64,000 bases of DNA, taken from positions 20,666 to 84,665 of the forward strand of contig JAFXZY010000005.1 of the NCBI GenBank assembly GCA_017541025.1, written 5' to 3'. The notes below the pieces were generated by a model. It had not been told where the DNA came from, did no database searches, and was given only the letters and a program-made list of their open reading frames with translations. The DNA is from Bacteroidaceae bacterium (GTDB lineage Bacteria > Bacteroidota > Bacteroidia > Bacteroidales > Bacteroidaceae). Below are positions 25,513 to 34,954 of this stretch, piece after piece. Each line of letters starts with the position of its first letter. The stretch's first letter is position 1. Both the position numbers and the translations under genes were made by a program.

Positions 25513-27969
25513 TTAGAACGGATAGCCAATGGCTAAATGATAGCCTAACGACTTGCCAAAACTGGGCATGTTGTAATATCCCGACTTTCCTGTGTCGTAG
25601 GGCGCGTGTATGCCGATGCCCAAATCGAAGCGGATAACCAGAAAGTCCAAATCGTAGCGTAGTCCGACACCGGTGCCCAGTGCTATGGTCTTGCCGAATT
25701 CTGACATGTTGATCTTTCCGCCTGGCTGTTTGTCGTTCTCGCGTATCAGCCATACGTTACCGGCATCTATGAAGGCTGCTCCGTACAGGTTGGCAATAAT
25801 AGGGAAACGGTATTCCAGATTGGCTTCCAGTTTTAAGTCACCCGTCTCATCAATATAAGAATAGGTGCTCTTGGCGGGATGATAGGAACCGGGTCCAATG
25901 CTTCTGATAGCGAATGCTCTGATGCTATTGGCTCCACCAATTGAGAAAAGGTCGTTATAGGGGGCTGTCAGAGCGTTGCCGTAGCTATATATTATGCCGG
26001 CATAAAAGCGTGTTGCCAGACAGGTACGGGTGGTAAGCGGGAACTGACGGGTGTATTGAACAGAACTCTTAATAAACTGGGCAAACGGTACACCAAATAG
26101 TTCCTTGCCCTGTTGGTTGAATCCCTTTCCGAAAATAGCATAAATGCCTGATGTTACATTACCAGCCTCTTTTACGTTTATCTTCAGCGTCTGTTGCTGC
26201 CTGTTCTTTTCTTTTTTCCAAGTGAAAGTGTATTCCATGCTGGGTATGAACTGGTCTCGCATAGATACGTACAGTGCAGGGTTGGCCCGTGTGATAGAAT
26301 CGAACTTCTCCGTACTGCTCAGCATAAGGTCATAGGTTAGACTAAAGGGGGTAAACTCGTGCTTTATGTTTTTCTTCCGCTGCAGGGTGTAGGAGACAGA
26401 GGCACCAAACGAAACCCGACTAAAATACCGGGCTCTGTTCACCCATCGGGCGTTCAGCTCGAAATGGGTACTGGAGATAGATCTGCGCCATAGTTTCTTT
26501 CCTAATCCAAAGAACAATAGTCTGGGGTAGGTCAGTGATGCAGAAGTCCCGATCTCAAAGGAGTTGATGAGGGAACCTTTATCCTCCAGGTGGGCTCCGG
26601 TTTGCCATTCGTACGAGCCCCATACGTTCAGGCCTAATGTCTCAGCTCCACGGAAGGCATTGCGCTTACGCATACCGAAACTCAAACCCGGACCTACGTA
26701 GTTGTTGCTCTTGTTGGTAACTTTCCCCTCGAATTCTGCATCGAAGGGCTTGTCCAACATAGCAGAAACCACTACATCCAGTGTGTCGTTGTTTAATGTA
26801 GTATCTCTGGGCACGTAATTCACGCGTACAGACGAAAACACATCCATATCGGAAAGTTTCTGTAGTGTTACATCATTATTTCTCTGTTGGTACAACTCAC
26901 CTTTCTTCAAAAAGAGATTAGGCAGAATGGCACGTAATTTCAGAGGAGGCTTCTGTTCTGTGTTGCTATAGGCGTATTTCTGGCCCCTGAATGTCATACT
27001 GTCTGTAAGCTGGAACATGTTATACTTATAGATGTTGATACGGGTATTACCCAGATAATACGGATGCTTAGCCTGTGTCGGTGTTTCTGGCAGTGGAGTT
27101 ATCTGTAGCTGCACCTTCTGCGGAATCATTAAGGTATCTGCCCTGAACGATATATAGTTAGGCCTATAGTAAAAGTATCCGTTATTGCGGAATTCCTTAT
27201 GTAGGCGGTTACGCTCTGCTTCGAGGTTAGCTGTGCTGAAGGGCTCGCCCTGCTTGAGCTTACTTCCATTCATGGTGGCCTGAATAATGCTGTCGGCTTG
27301 CGGATAGAAGGGAAGGTACTTGATGGTATCAAGATGGAACACAGGACCGGGCATTACATGATAGGAAATCTTTGCCTTTTTAGGGTTGGGAAGCGGAATG
27401 GTGTCGTATGTCACCTTGTTGCGGAAATATCCATAGTTCCTAAGCGCGTTATGTGCAACGGCACTTCTGACCTTTGGATTAACGCTGCTTACATATACGG
27501 GTGTGGCAGCAAAGTGATTCATCATCCAATGTCCGAACTTGCTGGTGCTGTTAACGTATTTATTGTATATCCAAAGTCTTATAGGGAAGGGGTGTGTATA
27601 ATAACTGCTTCCCATAATGGCACCGTTAGGCGAGTAGGCAAGTGCAGCCTTTATCTCTTCCTTGGCAGTCTCATAGTTTGCGGCATCTATTTTGTCAACT
27701 TTCTTCAGACTGTCTTTTACCTCATCCTTATCTTCCTCTTCACTCCTTAGCATGCTGGCATCTCCTGAAAGCAACCCCTCAACAGTATTATATGCAACTG
27801 CTAAAGCTGTTATTACGCCCTCTTGTTGTGAGGGAGTACGTTTAGGCTGTGCATCGTAGTCAAGTTTCTTGATGCCTCGGTACAACACCTCATTTTCTGG
27901 CAGATTCTTTGTTGTATAACATGCTGTCAGTAAGATTGATACAGGTATGAATATAAAGAGTTTTCTCAT
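25513..27969 (-). CDS. tamL: Outer-membrane assembly barrel TamL (BamA/TamA family lipoprotein)
   Basis: An 818-residue Omp85-family protein. Unlike proteobacterial TamA it has a lipoprotein signal (ILLTACYTT, Cys near residue 17), the feature of the Bacteroidetes TamL branch. After it come POTRA-like repeats (about 30-420) and a 16-strand barrel with conserved segments such as GGANSIRAFAIRSIGPG near residue 683 (the loop 6 region) and the C-terminal FGKSLGYHLAIGYPF. With TamB it forms a two-membrane system that inserts or transports envelope components. The tamB stop overlaps its start by four bases, so the pair is translationally coupled. Confidence 0.9.
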   Translation of the reverse strand: MRKLFIFIPVSILLTACYTTKNLPENEVLYRGIKKLDYDAQPKRTPSQQEGVITALAVAYNTVEGLLSGDASMLRSEEEDKDEVKDSLKKVDKIDAANYETAKEEIKAALAYSPNGAIMGSSYYTHPFPIRLWIYNKYVNSTSKFGHWMMNHFAATPVYVSSVNPKVRSAVAHNALRNYGYFRNKVTYDTIPLPNPKKAKISYHVMPGPVFHLDTIKYLPFYPQADSIIQATMNGSKLKQGEPFSTANLEAERNRLHKEFRNNGYFYYRPNYISFRADTLMIPQKVQLQITPLPETPTQAKHPYYLGNTRINIYKYNMFQLTDSMTFRGQKYAYSNTEQKPPLKLRAILPNLFLKKGELYQQRNNDVTLQKLSDMDVFSSVRVNYVPRDTTLNNDTLDVVVSAMLDKPFDAEFEGKVTNKSNNYVGPGLSFGMRKRNAFRGAETLGLNVWGSYEWQTGAHLEDKGSLINSFEIGTSASLTYPRLLFFGLGKKLWRRSISSTHFELNARWVNRARYFSRVSFGASVSYTLQRKKNIKHEFTPFSLTYDLMLSSTEKFDSITRANPALYVSMRDQFIPSMEYTFTWKKEKNRQQQTLKINVKEAGNVTSGIYAIFGKGFNQQGKELFGVPFAQFIKSSVQYTRQFPLTTRTCLATRFYAGIIYSYGNALTAPYNDLFSIGGANSIRAFAIRSIGPGSYHPAKSTYSYIDETGDLKLEANLEYRFPIIANLYGAAFIDAGNVWLIRENDKQPGGKINMSEFGKTIALGTGVGLRYDLDFLVIRFDLGIGIHAPYDTGKSGYYNMPSFGKSLGYHLAIGYPF

Positions 27970-30900
27970 TTTGCCTTTTCTTTCTTCCTATTACGGAATA
28001 TGAACAAATCGCGTAAATGTTCAGCCCGCTTTTTTAATACGAGTCCAGCCCCCATTTCTGTGATTTCTCCATCCAACAACGACTCATAGTTCCTGTTATA
28101 GAACAAACGAACATATCTGGATGAGTTTTTGTCCAACCTATATTCCATTGCCACATTGTCAATAATTGTTTCGCCAGAATTGACGGCATTCTTTCCTGTA
28201 CTTATCTTTCCTCCGATGATAATGCTGACCCTGTTACCCCAGAATCGTTTCCTGAAACTGAAGCTGTAGTCTGTTGTCTGCTCACCACCTTGACGAGTAC
28301 TGTTTTCTATGCCGAAGTTTAGGTCGACCGTATTGCTTAGGGCCTGACCGGCCAGATTGTTGATAGCTCCTTGCAGATAGGCATTCATGGTGTTGGATGC
28401 GTTGAATCCCCCCTGCATATCGCTGTTATCGTTCAGGTACATACCTGTTACCAGCATGGTGATGGCAATACGTCCGCGCTCTTCTTCGGACATAGCCGTG
28501 AGCTCGTTTTGAACCGTTATATCTTCAGGTGCGTCCAAAGTAAATTGCAATCCCATATTATCCAGTGTCTGAGTTATCTTCAGCCCGACATCAAAGGCTA
28601 CGTTCTTGGGCACGCTGTTTTCCGTAACACTTGCCTTAACACGTTCGCTGGCAGCTATATTAAGTCGCGGATTCATGATGTTACCAACAAACTCTACGTA
28701 GCTTCCGCCTGCAATCTTAAAGTCGTTCAGCGGAATGGCCATCAGAGAGTATCGCATGGTTCCTTCGTCGATGGTGTATCGGCCGAACATTTGCAGTTCA
28801 TTCTCTAAATCGTAGGTCATGGTTATATTGCCGCCACCTTGTAGTTCTATTCGGTCACGACCATCGTCGCTCAGCAGACAATGTACCTTTACGGTAGGGT
28901 CTATGGTAACATTCATCTGAACATCCATGTGTTTTTCGGCTGTCACCACTGGTTCTACGGCTATTGTGTCAGTAAAGTCGCAGAAGGTTACCAACTCCGA
29001 CAGATGGTCCTCCACTGTGAGAGGAGAATCTTTGAGCACATAAGTTACGTCGGTGTTCCCCAGTACGGTAAGGCCCCCCCTAACTTTCAGATCGTCCAAT
29101 GTACCCCAAATTCTGCTGTTGACATTTACAAATACTTTGCCGTAAGCCAACGCATCGCGAGTTTTGGTCGCGTTTATCAGTTGGTAGTTCTTGGTAGCCA
29201 TATTCAGGTTCAGTTGTATCTTGTCCAGATTGCAGAAATCTATGCTGCCGTCCAGCGTCAACGGATTATTACCAGCAGCATATGCCTTTATCTGCTGTAG
29301 GTCGATATGACTTTGGTTGATGTAAAGCGTATCATTGGGGATTCGAAGGTTTATGTTGTAGTCCCCGGCTGTTATGAAGAGCGAGTCGGTAGTTACGATT
29401 CCCGTTAGGATGGGATTGCTCGCAGCCCCTGTAACCTCGAGATTTCCTAACGCATAACCTGCCATCTGAATTGTCCCAGGTGGCATGAATGCGTTGGCCA
29501 GACTAAAGGGGAGTCGGCTCAGCTTGGCTGTTGCGTCTATCTGTCCCTCTTGACCCTTCTCCCAGTATTTACCGTTAAGATACGCGATGTCACGCTCGTT
29601 CTGAGTTATAATACCATCAACATAATGACTGCCGTCAGCATTAGGCAGGTATATTAGATTCATGCCTATATCGCCCATCCCTGTACCCTCATACTTCATG
29701 CCCTTCACTGTCATATCTGTAGAGATAGTGATGGTGCTGTCGGCTTGCATATAGTGGAGGTCACCATGCAGGAAGCCTTCTATCATGGGCATGAAGGGGA
29801 TAACCGACGAGAGTTCGCCCAAGTTAAGTCTGTTTATGCTTAACGAAAGGTCTTGCTGTGCCTCTTCGTTATCTGTAGAGTATAGTTTCAGTCCTGTTCC
29901 GTCATCTGCTAACAGATCGATTAAGGCGTTAACTTTATTGCCCTTTATCAACCTGATATAGTTGTCCTGGTTCAACTTAAAGTTTCTGTATGCAATGACT
30001 GGGTTCAAGGGTTTGAAGTGAACATTCAGCGCTTCTGGGGCCACGTCGGCTTGCAGACCAAGGTCTATTCCCTTCAGTCCTTTTGCATCCAAGAATAACA
30101 GATGGGCGGAGGCTCCGTTAGAGGTTAGGTTGGCATTTATTGTACTCTCAAAGCACGCCACTTTGTTCTTGGGTCCGTTCTTCACCTTGCTCATCATGCT
30201 GATGCCCTCTTCCTGTTGTCTGATGTTCCATGTTATAGTATCAAGCTGAATGGCTCCTGTATTCAAATGGTGCATGTATCCGTCACCCTTCAGACCATTT
30301 TCAGGGTTACTGGTAAGGTCTAGGTGGAATTCTTTGTATTGGTATCCAACCACGTGGTTAAGAATATTAAAAACAGGGTTCTTCTGTCCACTGTGTAGAT
30401 GGACGTCTACGTAGGGAAGTAGCAGTCTTAGTGTATCTTGATTTAGGCGCAGGCTGTCTATTTCTCTGCCCAGTTCAGTCATAAAGTTATTGCTACGGGC
30501 GAGAAGCGAATCCAATCCTTGCGTCGATAGCATATTGAACTTCAAATCACCGGTTGAAGCTTTAGCATTTATGCTGGAGGGCGTGAGATGCGCAGAAACG
30601 TCCGTATCTTCGGGATGGAATACGGTATCATTGACCACCATTTCCAGAGCCCGTATGCTGCCTGTTAAATTATGTGTCTGCTCAAAGTCTGAGTCGCCTT
30701 CCATGTGCAGAACCATGCTGGCCTTTACCCTTTTCTTTGCCAACCCTAAAGCGTAGAGGTTGATATGGTTCAGGTCGAGGTAAAAGCTGGATGCTTTCAT
30801 CTTCCTTTCTTGAATGCAGGTCTCGGCGCAAGCTTGCAGTCGTAACAGATCATTGTTGCTGTTCATTTCCAGTTTGCCTTCACCACGTTTCAGCTTTGCC

Positions 30901-32549
30901 AATACCTGAACGCTGTCCAAATCCCAACTGGCATATTTTAGGTGTTCAATGTCGGCTCTTGTCTCAAAACTTGTATAAGGCGATAGCGGGTCGGTTCCCA
31001 CACCTTGTACGTCTGCTTTAGCGATTAGGTTATAAATACTGTCATGAGGCAGGAAATCATGTATCTGCAGGTTGTTGATGTGCATCTTCGCCTGGTATGC
31101 CATTCGGCTAAGGTCTATATTTCCCTTTAGATGAATGTTGCCTTTTCCTTCCTGTAGTAGCGCATCAGCCGTCACTTTCTTGCAATCTTTCAATTTGATG
31201 TCGGCATTCAGCGTCATGGGTGGAAGGTTTACGTCATGTAGTCCCAGATATTGCTTCACAAAGTTCAGGTTCATGGTCTTGATGTCCCACTTCATGTTGG
31301 CAGAAAGGTACAAGCTGTCTGTCAGGTTGGTTGCATTACCATTGGTACGGATATCGATGACCGTAGGAATAGTTATCCGGCTCTCGGCAATATTTAAGCT
31401 GTCGATGTTACCGTATGCGGCAATGTCCAGTTCCAAGGGTTGTGCTGGATAGACACGCTTCAGGTCGGATGGAAGATAGTTGCCTGCCAATGCCAGGATG
31501 TCTTCATGCCCTATGCGCGCTCTCAAGGCAGTTGAAAGTTCTCTTCTGGGATGTGAGGGTTGAGGGCTGAGTGCATTCCAGTGGATGTCAGCATTGCCAC
31601 TGACCCGGCTGTGTATAGTAGCCAGTTTTAAGCCTTGAACCATCAGGCTGGTGCTGTCCATAATTACATTCGCCTGTAGCGTATCAATACTTAGACCGCA
31701 TCTTTCCTTCAGTTGGAGTTGTTTTAGATTCACAGATAGGTAATTCTCCTCCTGCTTGAATGTGGCGTTCTCAAGGTCTGTACTGAAATTATACAAGGAT
31801 ATATGAGATGGATCGAAACCTTTTGTCTGGATGGGCCGATAGGGTAGGTCGTAATGCAAGGAATCAGCCACAACCTGTAGTTTCTTTACCCTATAAATAC
31901 CTTTTTCCAAATCTATATCACCATCCTCCAAAAGCGCCTCCTTAAGTCCCGTTTGTAGAATCATACTGTCGGAGGGCATATGCAGCATAATACGACTTTC
32001 CTTGATGGCCACTTTTTCTATGTCAAAGCCCCACGTTACAACGCTTTCTGTGGTGTCAATAATGGTGGTGTCTTTTAGGGCAATGTCGAGGTCGCACCCT
32101 GTTATATTGGCTCCGTTCAAAATGATGCTGTTGTGTTTGAGGTCGACATTGTCAGCCCTCAGGTTAAAGTCTTTTAACTTTCCTTTTAGACGGAGTGTAG
32201 CTATCAGTTCTCGGGTGTCAACGTTTCCGTTCTGCAGTTCAACAGCTTCAACGCCTATTTTAAGGGCGAGAATGCGCCATAGATTCAGGTCTACCACAGC
32301 CTTTTCTACGTTCAGCACGTCCTTCCCATGGTCACTGACATTCAGGTTGTGTAAATCTAAATCCAACAGGAAAGATATGGTGGCCTTTTCCATTGTTATG
32401 TCGAGGCCGCTCTGTTCACTTGCATATTCACTAATTTCTTTTACTACCCAACGTTGCACAGGTGGAATATAGAAGACAGCCATCAGTATTACAATTAGCA
32501 ATACTGGTGTCAGAATAAGGGCACTTGCCCATTTTAGTGCACGTTTCAT
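27966..32549 (-). CDS. tamB: Translocation and assembly module protein TamB
   Basis: A 1527-residue AsmA/TamB-like protein. One N-terminal transmembrane helix (residues about 8-28) anchors it in the inner membrane; the long periplasmic part is repetitive beta-structure expected to form a groove for lipids or unfolded chains. The conserved C-terminal DUF490 domain covers about 1090-1450 (GGNITMTYDLENELQMFGRY, NLGIEN-like NFGIENSTRQGGEQTT). It is directly upstream of tamL with a four-base overlap. A -7 box and a 16-base palindrome lie just upstream. TamB is linked to phospholipid movement to the outer membrane and to autotransporter assembly in other bacteria. Confidence 0.92.
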   Translation of the reverse strand: MKRALKWASALILTPVLLIVILMAVFYIPPVQRWVVKEISEYASEQSGLDITMEKATISFLLDLDLHNLNVSDHGKDVLNVEKAVVDLNLWRILALKIGVEAVELQNGNVDTRELIATLRLKGKLKDFNLRADNVDLKHNSIILNGANITGCDLDIALKDTTIIDTTESVVTWGFDIEKVAIKESRIMLHMPSDSMILQTGLKEALLEDGDIDLEKGIYRVKKLQVVADSLHYDLPYRPIQTKGFDPSHISLYNFSTDLENATFKQEENYLSVNLKQLQLKERCGLSIDTLQANVIMDSTSLMVQGLKLATIHSRVSGNADIHWNALSPQPSHPRRELSTALRARIGHEDILALAGNYLPSDLKRVYPAQPLELDIAAYGNIDSLNIAESRITIPTVIDIRTNGNATNLTDSLYLSANMKWDIKTMNLNFVKQYLGLHDVNLPPMTLNADIKLKDCKKVTADALLQEGKGNIHLKGNIDLSRMAYQAKMHINNLQIHDFLPHDSIYNLIAKADVQGVGTDPLSPYTSFETRADIEHLKYASWDLDSVQVLAKLKRGEGKLEMNSNNDLLRLQACAETCIQERKMKASSFYLDLNHINLYALGLAKKRVKASMVLHMEGDSDFEQTHNLTGSIRALEMVVNDTVFHPEDTDVSAHLTPSSINAKASTGDLKFNMLSTQGLDSLLARSNNFMTELGREIDSLRLNQDTLRLLLPYVDVHLHSGQKNPVFNILNHVVGYQYKEFHLDLTSNPENGLKGDGYMHHLNTGAIQLDTITWNIRQQEEGISMMSKVKNGPKNKVACFESTINANLTSNGASAHLLFLDAKGLKGIDLGLQADVAPEALNVHFKPLNPVIAYRNFKLNQDNYIRLIKGNKVNALIDLLADDGTGLKLYSTDNEEAQQDLSLSINRLNLGELSSVIPFMPMIEGFLHGDLHYMQADSTITISTDMTVKGMKYEGTGMGDIGMNLIYLPNADGSHYVDGIITQNERDIAYLNGKYWEKGQEGQIDATAKLSRLPFSLANAFMPPGTIQMAGYALGNLEVTGAASNPILTGIVTTDSLFITAGDYNINLRIPNDTLYINQSHIDLQQIKAYAAGNNPLTLDGSIDFCNLDKIQLNLNMATKNYQLINATKTRDALAYGKVFVNVNSRIWGTLDDLKVRGGLTVLGNTDVTYVLKDSPLTVEDHLSELVTFCDFTDTIAVEPVVTAEKHMDVQMNVTIDPTVKVHCLLSDDGRDRIELQGGGNITMTYDLENELQMFGRYTIDEGTMRYSLMAIPLNDFKIAGGSYVEFVGNIMNPRLNIAASERVKASVTENSVPKNVAFDVGLKITQTLDNMGLQFTLDAPEDITVQNELTAMSEEERGRIAITMLVTGMYLNDNSDMQGGFNASNTMNAYLQGAINNLAGQALSNTVDLNFGIENSTRQGGEQTTDYSFSFRKRFWGNRVSIIIGGKISTGKNAVNSGETIIDNVAMEYRLDKNSSRYVRLFYNRNYESLLDGEITEMGAGLVLKKRAEHLRDLFIFRNRKKEKAK

Positions 32550-32574
32550 AAATGAAGCCTCTATATTTCAAATA

Positions 32575-32582
32575 CAAAGGTA
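32575..32582 (-). promoter_or_regulatory. -7 box of tamB-tamL
   Basis: Minus strand TACCTTTG, 25 bases ahead of the tamB ATG. No TTTG is seen at the -33 position; a palindrome lies there instead. Confidence 0.5.
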
Positions 32583-32596
32583 GTGAAAAGTTGCTA

Positions 32597-32612
32597 CATA
32601 GAGGTCTCTATG
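32597..32612. promoter_or_regulatory. Palindrome over the tamB -33 region
   Basis: CATAGAG and CTCTATG, 7-base perfect arms around GT, lie where the -33 element of tamB would be. The T-run on the minus strand precedes rather than follows it, so it is not a terminator of the upstream gene. It could be a regulator site. Confidence 0.35.
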
Positions 32613-32626
32613 AGCGAAAAAAAATG

Positions 32627-33301
32627 TTAATCTTGGCAGAACGCTCTCCATAATGTGTTTTGCGGAACGGGAGCTGTAATGATTAGAGTCTCATGTGTTA
32701 CAGGATGTTCCAATTCCAGTCTTCTGGCATGCAGACAGATACTGCCGTCGGGATTGCTACGTGGAGCACCATACTTCAGGTCGCCCTTTATGGGATAGCC
32801 CATTTTTGCCAGCTGGCACCTGATCTGGTGATGTCTGCCTGTATGCAGTTGTATTTCCAAAAGGAAATATCGTTCGCTGGCGGCTATAAGTTGGTAGTCC
32901 AGTACTGCTTTCTTTGAGTTGAGTACCTCTCGGTCGTAGGCTTTGGCGGTATTGGTTTTTTCGTTGCGTGTCAGCCAATGTGTTAGTGTGCCGCTCTCCT
33001 TTGGCGGTTTGTTGCCCACAATGGCCCAGTATGTTTTCTTTACTCTCTCATGTTCTGCAAAGAGTTTGTTCAGGCGGGGAAGGGCCTTGCTGGTTTTGGC
33101 AAAAAGCACGACACCGGTTACTGGCCTGTCCAATCGATGAACCACACCTAAATAGACATTCCCAGGCTTGTTGTATTTCTCCTTCAGATATGCCTTCAGA
33201 ATATCAGAGAGGGGAATATCGCCAGTCTTGTCTCCCTGGACGATTTCCCCGCTCTGTTTATTTACAGCAATGATATGATTATCTTCGTATAATACGTTCA
33301 A
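32627..33301 (-). CDS. RluA-family pseudouridine synthase
   Basis: A 224-residue RNA-modifying enzyme that isomerises uridine in rRNA or tRNA. It begins VLYEDNHIIAVNKQSGEIVQ and has the family motif with the catalytic Asp, GVVHRLDRPVTGVVLFAKT (D near residue 58), followed by KTYWAIVG and LHTGRHHQIRCQLAKMGYPIKGDLKYG. There is no N-terminal S4 domain, so it belongs to the short TruC/RluA-like group. The exact target base cannot be told. It lies between fabG and tamB, with AATTATGAATT spacer repeat before its start. Confidence 0.92.
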   Translation of the reverse strand: MNVLYEDNHIIAVNKQSGEIVQGDKTGDIPLSDILKAYLKEKYNKPGNVYLGVVHRLDRPVTGVVLFAKTSKALPRLNKLFAEHERVKKTYWAIVGNKPPKESGTLTHWLTRNEKTNTAKAYDREVLNSKKAVLDYQLIAASERYFLLEIQLHTGRHHQIRCQLAKMGYPIKGDLKYGAPRSNPDGSICLHARRLELEHPVTHETLIITAPVPQNTLWRAFCQD

Positions 33302-33303
33302 GT

Positions 33304-33340
33304 CTTAATTATGAATTAATAATTATGAATTGAGAATTTT
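33304..33340. repeat. AATTATGAATT-type spacer repeat
   Basis: Two TTAATTATGAATT-like units and a TTATGAATTGAGAATT unit fill the fabG-to-rluA gap, matching 19514-19542 and 60385-60418. Confidence 0.7.
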
Positions 33341-33343
33341 CTT

Positions 33344-34102
33344 TTACATATTCATGCCGCCATCAACCTGAATAACCTGACCGCTAACGTAGCTTGACAG
33401 GTCGCTTGCCAAATATAGAGCTGTGTTGGCAATGTCTTCTACCTGACCTGCCCGACGCAGAGGAATCTTCTTGGCCCACTCCTGACGAACCTCCTCAGGT
33501 AAAGCTGCAGTCATGGCGGTCTCTATAAAGCCGGGAGCAATAGCATTTGCACGAATACCCTTGGGGCCCATCTCCTGGCCAACACTCTTGGCCAATGCAA
33601 TCAAACCCGCCTTGCTGGCAGCATAGTTAGCCTGACCTGCATTACCATGTACGCCAACCACAGAGGCCATATTGATGATGGAGCCACCACGCTGACGCAT
33701 CATAACGGGGATACAAGCATGGATGAAGTTGAATGCACTTTTCAGGTTTACATTAATGACAGCATCCCATTGCTGCTCAGTCATGCGTAGCATCAAACCG
33801 TCCTTGGTGATACCTGCATTGTTCACCAATATATCTATGGTGCCAAAGTCCTCCTTAATCTTCTTGACAACTTCTTCTGTCTCAGCGAAATCTGCAGCAT
33901 TGCCGGCATAAGCAAGACATTTAACGCCCACAGCCTCTATCTCTTTGCGGGTGGCTTCCATTCCGGCTGCCATCTCATCGTTCAATACTAAATCAGTAAA
34001 TGCTATGTTTGCACCTTCCTGTGCGAACTTTAATGCTATAGCTTTACCAATACCACGTGCCGCACCAGTTACAATTGCGGTCTTTCCTTCTAATAATCCC
34101 AT
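33344..34102 (-). CDS. fabG: 3-oxoacyl-ACP reductase
   Basis: Short-chain dehydrogenase of 252 residues that reduces beta-ketoacyl-ACP in fatty acid elongation. The NADPH motif is TGAARGIGKAIA near residue 12, NNAG near 93, the catalytic Ser in INMASVVGVHG near 147 and the Y-x-x-x-K pair in NYAASKAGLIALAKSVG near 160. The end CGQVIQVDGGMNM-like (SGQVIQVDGG) is typical of FabG. ATG 34102 is preferred over an in-frame TTG at 34117, since the protein then starts MGLLEGKTAIVTGAA. It follows the TetR gene on the same strand with a 62-base spacer of repeat-like text. Confidence 0.93.
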   Translation of the reverse strand: MGLLEGKTAIVTGAARGIGKAIALKFAQEGANIAFTDLVLNDEMAAGMEATRKEIEAVGVKCLAYAGNAADFAETEEVVKKIKEDFGTIDILVNNAGITKDGLMLRMTEQQWDAVINVNLKSAFNFIHACIPVMMRQRGGSIINMASVVGVHGNAGQANYAASKAGLIALAKSVGQEMGPKGIRANAIAPGFIETAMTAALPEEVRQEWAKKIPLRRAGQVEDIANTALYLASDLSSYVSGQVIQVDGGMNM

Positions 34103-34115
34103 TTTGTTATAATTC

Positions 34116-34163
34116 AAAAGTTAAAATTCGTAATTCATAATGTCTAAAGTCTAGTGTCTGAAG
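34116..34163. repeat. Spacer repeat (AATTCGTAATTCATAATG plus AGTCTAAAGTCTAG type)
   Basis: The TetR-fabG gap holds AATTCGTAATTCATAATG next to GTCTAAAGTCTAGTGTCTG and AAGTCTAC units, another mixed spacer made of short direct repeats. Confidence 0.45.
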
Positions 34164-34164
34164 T

Positions 34165-34773
34165 CTACAAATAATAGTTCACATGTCTGTCGTTTCTGGC
34201 TAGAGCTTTATGCAGAATCTTCTGCACAATACCTCGACTCACACCACTTGGCAAACCTTTTGACAGACGGTCATAAATGTACGGAATCTCCAGACCCTTA
34301 ATACAGTAATGTAGTATATCCACCACTAAAGGAATGCTTTCCACCACAAATCGGCCGCTTTGTACCCCCTCCATCATAATGCTGGAAAATAGGTTTCTTT
34401 CGTTTCGGTCGAAGTTCTTCCTAACCTTAGAAACCATAACAATATTACGGAAGAATTCAGCTCTAAGGTTACCGTTACGTTGTACAGCTTCCTTAATACA
34501 ATCAAGATGAGTATAGATCAACTCAACAAGTTTGTCTTCAGGCTCCATCTTTTGGCTGGCTACCGCGTTCATGCGTTCCGACATAATGTCCAATTCTTCC
34601 TCAATTACAGCCCAATAAATATCCTCTTTACTTTTAAAATAGGTATATAATGTCCGCCTTCCCTTACCTGAAGCTTGGGCAATGTCGTTCATTGTGGTAT
34701 TCTCCAGACCATTCTTTGCAAACAATTGTCTGGCTACATCAACCAATTTCTTTCTTGTTTTTATTACTGCCAT
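34165..34773 (-). CDS. TetR/AcrR-family transcriptional regulator
   Basis: A 202-residue one-component repressor. The helix-turn-helix is residues about 8-55 with the family pattern ARQLFAKNGLENTTMNDIAQ...GKGRRTLYTYFKSKEDIYWAV; the rest is the helical ligand and dimer domain. Two 22-base palindromes GCACAA-N10-TTGTGC lie just upstream, one exactly between the -33 and -7 boxes of its own promoter, which strongly suggests autorepression. It is upstream of fabG and could also affect it by read-through; a FabR- or FadR-like role in lipid metabolism is a guess from that neighbour only. Confidence 0.92.
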   Translation of the reverse strand: MAVIKTRKKLVDVARQLFAKNGLENTTMNDIAQASGKGRRTLYTYFKSKEDIYWAVIEEELDIMSERMNAVASQKMEPEDKLVELIYTHLDCIKEAVQRNGNLRAEFFRNIVMVSKVRKNFDRNERNLFSSIMMEGVQSGRFVVESIPLVVDILHYCIKGLEIPYIYDRLSKGLPSGVSRGIVQKILHKALARNDRHVNYYL

Positions 34774-34781
34774 ATCGTTTG

Positions 34782-34814
34782 CAAAGTTAGCACAATTCTG
34801 TGATATTGTGCAAA
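34782..34814 (-). promoter_or_regulatory. Promoter of the tetR-type gene
   Basis: Minus strand TTTG (34811-34814), 21 bases, TAACTTTG (34782-34789), nine bases from the ATG at 34773, so the transcript is nearly leaderless. The spacer is filled by operator 1. Confidence 0.65.
34790..34811. promoter_or_regulatory. Operator 1 of the TetR-type regulator
   Basis: GCACAAT (34790-34796) and ATTGTGC (34805-34811) form a 22-base palindrome lying between the -33 and -7 boxes. The arms are identical to those of operator 2 apart from the inner base. Confidence 0.7.
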
Positions 34815-34831
34815 AAAACGGCTAACTTTTT

Positions 34832-34853
34832 GCACAAATTTAACACTTTGTGC
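34832..34853. promoter_or_regulatory. Operator 2 of the TetR-type regulator
   Basis: GCACAAA (34832-34838) and TTTGTGC (34847-34853), again 22 bases long. The centre is 42 bases from that of operator 1, four helical turns, so two dimers would sit on the same face of the DNA. Confidence 0.7.
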
Positions 34854-34902
34854 CGTTTGCGCCTCTGTTTTATATGATAAAGAAGATTTTTTAAGTTAAA
34901 CA

Positions 34903-34934
34903 TTTGGCCATTCCAAGAAATATATGTACCTTTG
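34903..34934 (+). promoter_or_regulatory. Promoter of the initiator tRNA gene
   Basis: TTTG (34903-34906), 20 bases, TACCTTTG (34927-34934). The tRNA begins 20 bases after the -7 box, leaving a short 5' leader. Confidence 0.75.
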
Positions 34935-34954
34935 CACTCGCAAAACAGAAATAT

